From assembly GCF_003576455.2 (NCBI RefSeq), contig NZ_CP032869.1, forward strand, positions 4,402,001 through 4,466,000: DNA of 64,000 nucleotides. Reading direction: 5' to 3'. The translations under genes and the position numbers were made by a program. Below, one piece after another: positions 60,601 to 64,000 of the stretch (position 1 is the stretch's first letter; each line of letters begins with the position of its first letter). This DNA is from Mucilaginibacter celer (lineage in GTDB: Bacteria > Bacteroidota > Bacteroidia > Sphingobacteriales > Sphingobacteriaceae). Under the pieces are notes generated by a model. The model saw nothing but the letters and a program-made list of their open reading frames with translations, had not been told where the DNA came from and ran no database searches.

Positions 60601-61521
60601 ATGCAGCATTCTCATCAACCCACCCTCATTGTAGTTGCCGGCCCTACTGCCGTAGGCAAAACTGCTGCCGCTATCAAGCTGGCCCAACACTTCAATACCG
60701 TTGTGGTATCTGCCGATTCGAGGCAGTTTTTCAGGGAGATGAGTATCGGCACAGCCAAGCCCGATGCTGATGAACTTGCCGCCGCCAAACATTATTTTAT
60801 TAATTCACATTCGGTAACCGAAAGCTTTTCGGTAGGCGATTTTGAACGGGAGGGTTTGGTGCTTTTGGATGAGCTTTTTAAAACCTATGATAAAGTGATC
60901 CTTGCGGGCGGATCGGGCCTGTACATTAAAGCCATTTGCGAAGGTTTTGATGAGTTACCCGTAGCCGATGCCGAAACACGCGATAAGCTAAACCTCGAAT
61001 TACAGGAAAAAGGAATATCCGCTTTACAACAACGCCTCAAAGAGATTGATCCGGATTATTATGCAGAAGTAGACCTGAACAATCCGCAGCGGCTGATCCG
61101 CGCGTTAGAGGTTTTTGAAACATCGGGCAAACCCTTTTCGTCTTTCCGTAATGCCACCATTAATCAAAGGCCTTTCGATATCATCAAGTTGGCGTTGGAT
61201 ATGCCCCGCGAAAAACTATACGAGCGGATTAATTTGCGCGTAGATATCATGGTAAAGCAGGGATTAATAGAAGAGGTGAAGTCGCTTCTGCCCTATCGGC
61301 ACCTTAACGCCTTAAATACAGTAGGCTATTCGGAGGTGTTTGATTATTTTGATGGAAAGAGTACGCTTGAAGAAGCAATCGCCATGATTAAACAAAATAC
61401 CCGCCGCTTTGCCAAGCGGCAGCTTACCTGGTTCAGGCGCGATCAGGATTTTATTTGGTTTGATGCCGGTGCCCCGGATGTTATCGACCAGATGATCAAA
61501 ACTATCGAAACACCGGCATAA
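60601..61521 (+). CDS. miaA: tRNA dimethylallyltransferase
   Basis: A 306-aa enzyme that adds an isopentenyl group to A37 of tRNAs reading UNN codons. The P-loop is VAGPTAVGKTAAAI, ADSRQFFREMSIGTAKP is the substrate-binding motif, and the insertion domain has GGSGLYIKAICEGFDELP. The C-terminal ARRxxxRxxW-like NTRRFAKRQLTWFRRD ends it. The length is standard. Together with the CCA enzyme and the Sua5 gene this makes three tRNA-maturation genes in a 5-kb stretch. Confidence 0.96.
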   Translation: MQHSHQPTLIVVAGPTAVGKTAAAIKLAQHFNTVVVSADSRQFFREMSIGTAKPDADELAAAKHYFINSHSVTESFSVGDFEREGLVLLDELFKTYDKVILAGGSGLYIKAICEGFDELPVADAETRDKLNLELQEKGISALQQRLKEIDPDYYAEVDLNNPQRLIRALEVFETSGKPFSSFRNATINQRPFDIIKLALDMPREKLYERINLRVDIMVKQGLIEEVKSLLPYRHLNALNTVGYSEVFDYFDGKSTLEEAIAMIKQNTRRFAKRQLTWFRRDQDFIWFDAGAPDVIDQMIKTIETPA

Positions 61522-61526
61522 ACTTC

Positions 61527-62390
61527 TTATTGCGGCAGTAAGCTTTGCAAATATTTGCCGTAACCGCTTTTGATATATTTCTCTACCAATACCCCCAACT
61601 GGGCATCATCAATAAAACCACGACGGTAGGCTACTTCTTCAATACAACCAATTTTGGTCGACTGGCGTTTTTCAATTACCCGTACATACTCGGTGGCATC
61701 GCTTAATGAATCAAAAGTACCGGTATCCAGCCAGGCGGTACCTTTATCCATTACGCCAACGTGCAGGTTGCCCTGCTCTAGGTAAAACTTGTTTACATCC
61801 GTAATTTCATATTCACCACGGGGGGATGGTTTCAAATCTTTAGCAATCTGGATAACTGAGTTGTCATAAAAATACAGTCCCGGTACAGCGTATTTTGATT
61901 TTGGCTGCAGCGGTTTTTCTTCGATAGATAATGCTCTGAACTCGGCATCAAACTCAACTACACCATAACGTTCAGGATCGGCTACGTGGTAGGCGAAAAT
62001 AGCCGCTCCATCTACATCGTTAAAGCCGCGAATCAGTTCGGCAAAGCCGGTACCGTAAAATATGTTATCGCCCAATATCAGGGCTACTTTATCATCGCCA
62101 ATAAACTCCTCGCCTATTACAAAGGCCTGGGCAAGCCCGTTGGGTTTTTCCTGTATGGCGTATTCAAATTTACAGCCCAGCTCAGTACCATCGCCTAAAA
62201 GGCGTTTAAAACCAGGATTATCTTCGGCTGTGGTGATAATCAGGATCTCTTTAATATCGGCCTGCATTAAAACCGATAGCGGATAATAGATCATCGGCTT
62301 ATCATAAATAGGCATTAGCTGTTTACTGATGGCCCGGGTTATAGGGTATAAACGTGTTCCCGATCCTCCCGCTAAAATAATTCCTTTCAT
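61527..62390 (-). CDS. rfbA: Glucose-1-phosphate thymidylyltransferase
   Basis: A 287-aa nucleotidyltransferase. The N-terminal [18 protein letters not shown] is the nucleotide-binding motif, followed by [17 protein letters not shown] and the central [19 protein letters not shown]. The C-terminal [20 protein letters not shown] is characteristic of RfbA/RmlA. It makes dTDP-glucose for dTDP-rhamnose or related sugars. The other rml genes are not next to it in this window. It converges on miaA with a 5-bp gap between the stops. Confidence 0.94.
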   Translation of the reverse strand: MKGIILAGGSGTRLYPITRAISKQLMPIYDKPMIYYPLSVLMQADIKEILIITTAEDNPGFKRLLGDGTELGCKFEYAIQEKPNGLAQAFVIGEEFIGDDKVALILGDNIFYGTGFAELIRGFNDVDGAAIFAYHVADPERYGVVEFDAEFRALSIEEKPLQPKSKYAVPGLYFYDNSVIQIAKDLKPSPRGEYEITDVNKFYLEQGNLHVGVMDKGTAWLDTGTFDSLSDATEYVRVIEKRQSTKIGCIEEVAYRRGFIDDAQLGVLVEKYIKSGYGKYLQSLLPQ

Positions 62391-62592
62391 AAAATAGAAT
62401 ATAGGTTTTGTATGATGATGTGTAAACGGACCTTATTAGTGTTATTGCCTAAAATTATTAAATACTTTCAGCTTAAGTAAATATTTTTTCAGCTTAATGG
62501 TTTACGTAAAATGGGGGTGTATTGTTTGATTTGGTACGGGTAATTCTACAACAACTACATTGTTAAACCGGAGTATTAAACCGCTTTTAAAT

Positions 62593-62766
62593 ACGAGGCA
62601 CCTACGGAGCCAAAACCCATTTTATTTTTGGCTATAAACACGGTACTCCTACCGAGTGTTGGAAAGCAGCACGAAACTCCCACGGAATTATAAAAATACC
62701 CCGTAGGGGTATCGTGTTTATAGCATTAATCATCTCCCTGAATTGGGCTCCATAGGAGCCGCGTAT
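62593..62766. repeat. Inverted-repeat element, family D, copy 3
   Basis: The arms CGAGGCACCTACGGAGCC (62593-62611) and GGCTCCATAGGAGCC are complementary with few changes. Internal pairs include ATAAACACGGTACTCC and GGGGTATCGTGTTTATAG. It lies in the rfbA-cysD gap; the AT-rich stretch 62800-62900 just before cysD probably holds its promoter, but I saw no clear TAnnTTTG. Confidence 0.82.
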
Positions 62767-62903
62767 AAACCGTTAGTTCAAAACCCATCTCTTGTTAAAT
62801 TCCAATTACATAGCACTATAATTAACCATAATTGTGTATAATTGCAGTTCAATCGCTAAAATCTACTATTTAGGTGGAATTAGCAGGGTACTCATAGCTA
62901 ACA

Positions 62904-63809
62904 ATGCATAAATATTATCTTACTCATCTGCAGGAACTGGAGTCGGAAGCCATTTACGTTATCAGGGAAGTGGTTGCACAGTTTGATCGTCCTGCCATAT
63001 TATTTTCGGGCGGTAAAGACTCGATAGTGGTTACTCACCTGGCCAAAAAGGCTTTTTGGCCTGCCAAAATACCCATGCCGCTTATCCACATCGATACCGG
63101 CCATAACTTTCCCGAAACGATGGATTTCAGGGATAAACTGGTTGAAAACCTCGGCGTACAATTAATTGTAGGTTCTGTTCAGGAGTCGATAGATAAAGGC
63201 CGTGCAGTTGAAGAAAGCGGCATTAACGCCAGCCGTAACGAGTTACAGATAGTAACCCTGCTGGATACCATCGAAAGCCATAAAATTGATGCTGCCATTG
63301 GCGGTGCCCGTCGTGATGAGGAGAAAGCCCGTGCTAAAGAGCGCTTTTTCAGCCATCGCGATGAGTTTGGCCAGTGGGATCCTAAAAACCAACGCCCCGA
63401 GCTGTGGAACATTTTTAACGGCCGCAAGCGCATGGGCGAACACTTCCGTGTATTCCCGATCAGTAACTGGACTGAGATGGATATCTGGAATTATATCCTG
63501 CAGGAAAACATTGCCATCCCATCATTATACTTCGCACACCAGCGTGATGCCGTATACCGCGACAATACCTGGCTGCCTGCATCCGAGTTTTTGCAGCTGC
63601 GCGAAGGCGAAAGCATCGAAAACAAACTGATGCGTTTCCGTACTTTGGGCGATATAACCATTACCGGCGGCATCGAATCGGACGCGGATACGCTGGAAAA
63701 AATCGTTGCCGAAGTATCGGCCACCCGCAGTACCGAGCGTGGTAACCGCAGCGATGATAAACGCTCGGATACATCGATGGAAGACAGGAAGAAACAAGGT
63801 TATTTTTAA
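62904..63809 (+). CDS. cysD: Sulfate adenylyltransferase subunit 2
   Basis: A 301-aa catalytic subunit of ATP sulfurylase. The PP-loop SGGKDSIVVTHLA is at about residues 35-47, and HIDTGHNFPETMDFRDK and GGARRDEEKARAKERFFS are the next conserved stretches. The length is that of CysD proteins. With CysN it activates sulfate to APS in assimilation. The start of the cysN gene follows 56 bp downstream. Confidence 0.95.
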   Translation: MHKYYLTHLQELESEAIYVIREVVAQFDRPAILFSGGKDSIVVTHLAKKAFWPAKIPMPLIHIDTGHNFPETMDFRDKLVENLGVQLIVGSVQESIDKGRAVEESGINASRNELQIVTLLDTIESHKIDAAIGGARRDEEKARAKERFFSHRDEFGQWDPKNQRPELWNIFNGRKRMGEHFRVFPISNWTEMDIWNYILQENIAIPSLYFAHQRDAVYRDNTWLPASEFLQLREGESIENKLMRFRTLGDITITGGIESDADTLEKIVAEVSATRSTERGNRSDDKRSDTSMEDRKKQGYF

Positions 63810-63864
63810 AATTTGATCAGTAAGTCTTTGGATGATCTTCATTCAAAGCACAACATATCACCAC

Positions 63865-64000
63865 ATGGAATTATTACGTTTTACTACAGCCGGCAGTGTC
63901 GACGACGGGAAAAGCACCCTGATAGGGCGCCTGCTGTACGATTCAAAATCCATTTTTGAAGACCAGATAGAGGCTGTAAAAAAATCGAGCGAACGCAAAG
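63865..64000 (+). CDS. cysN: Sulfate adenylyltransferase subunit 1, N-terminal part
   Basis: Only the first 45 codons are in the window. The ATG at 63865 begins [20 protein letters not shown] with the GTPase P-loop GSVDDGKST at residues 10-18, as in CysN (and NodQ-type) GTPases. It couples GTP hydrolysis to sulfate activation by CysD. Whether an APS kinase domain is fused at the C-terminus cannot be seen. Confidence 0.9.
   Translation, partial: MELLRFTTAGSVDDGKSTLIGRLLYDSKSIFEDQIEAVKKSSERK

Noticed and set aside
62391-62903. Riboswitch upstream of cysD
   Set aside because: The gap holds a family D repeat and AT-rich DNA; I saw no structure matching a known sulfur or SAM riboswitch.

Overview
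The window is a chromosomal segment of a Bacteroidota bacterium, most likely a member of the Sphingobacteriaceae (Mucilaginibacter or Pedobacter type). This placement is inferred from several features. There are C-terminal type IX secretion (T9SS) sorting domains, a lipoprotein TamL next to TamB, and a transketolase split into two genes. Recurrent TAnnTTTG (-7) promoter boxes of the Bacteroidetes kind replace sigma70 -10 boxes, and Shine-Dalgarno sequences are poor. No rRNA, tRNA, CRISPR array, prophage or intact transposase gene was found. Most genes are housekeeping or envelope functions.

Layout. 0-5 kb: the end of engB, a small unknown protein, a UbiA prenyltransferase overlapping a Crp/Fnr regulator, an NAD-dependent epimerase-like protein and an M3 oligopeptidase. 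5.5-8.8 kb (minus strand): two abutting glycosyltransferases, the larger with an extra C-terminal domain. 9.3-10.5 kb: a class III aminotransferase. 10.8-17.8 kb (minus strand): a close-packed run of a fumarylacetoacetate-hydrolase-family protein, an M23 peptidase, a Bcp peroxiredoxin, split transketolase, an ECF sigma factor, a membrane protein with seven copies of a VPxxYFxxL repeat, and a Spy/CpxP-like periplasmic protein. 18-27 kb: a T9SS-sorted protein, a Kup potassium transporter, a small zinc-finger-like protein whose 3' end is tandemly duplicated, an amino acid permease, a PAP2 phosphatase, and a GH130 glycoside phosphorylase. 27-32.5 kb: an OmpR/histidine kinase pair, a DUF58 protein, thioredoxin, and a divergent SDR/HxlR pair. 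32.5-44.2 kb: dnaE with a tiny antitoxin-like gene behind it, then tamB-tamL. 44.3-49 kb: three proteases or protease-like proteins, two of them exported. 49.4-61.5 kb: gyrB, an OmpH-like lipoprotein, guanine deaminase, an S4 protein, dapD, a glycosyltransferase, a Sua5 protein, a 4-TM protein, a CCA-adding enzyme, a pRiA4b ORF-3-like protein and miaA. 61.5-64 kb: rfbA, then cysD and the start of cysN.

The most unusual aspect is the intergenic DNA. Nearly every gap over about 100 bp is built from dispersed palindromic or inverted-repeat elements that fall into about ten sequence families, several present more than once. Two places show that some of these elements have moved. One is a 227-bp element with 21-bp inverted ends and flanking 10-bp direct repeats, sitting inside another repeat. 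The other is a 62-bp fragment that interrupts one copy of a palindromic family but is absent from the other. No transposase is encoded in the window, so any mobilisation would have to act in trans. The other candidates for new biology are the ECF sigma/seven-repeat membrane protein/Spy-like cassette, the orphan antitoxin-like gene behind dnaE, and promoters placed so close to the start codon that the messages may be leaderless.
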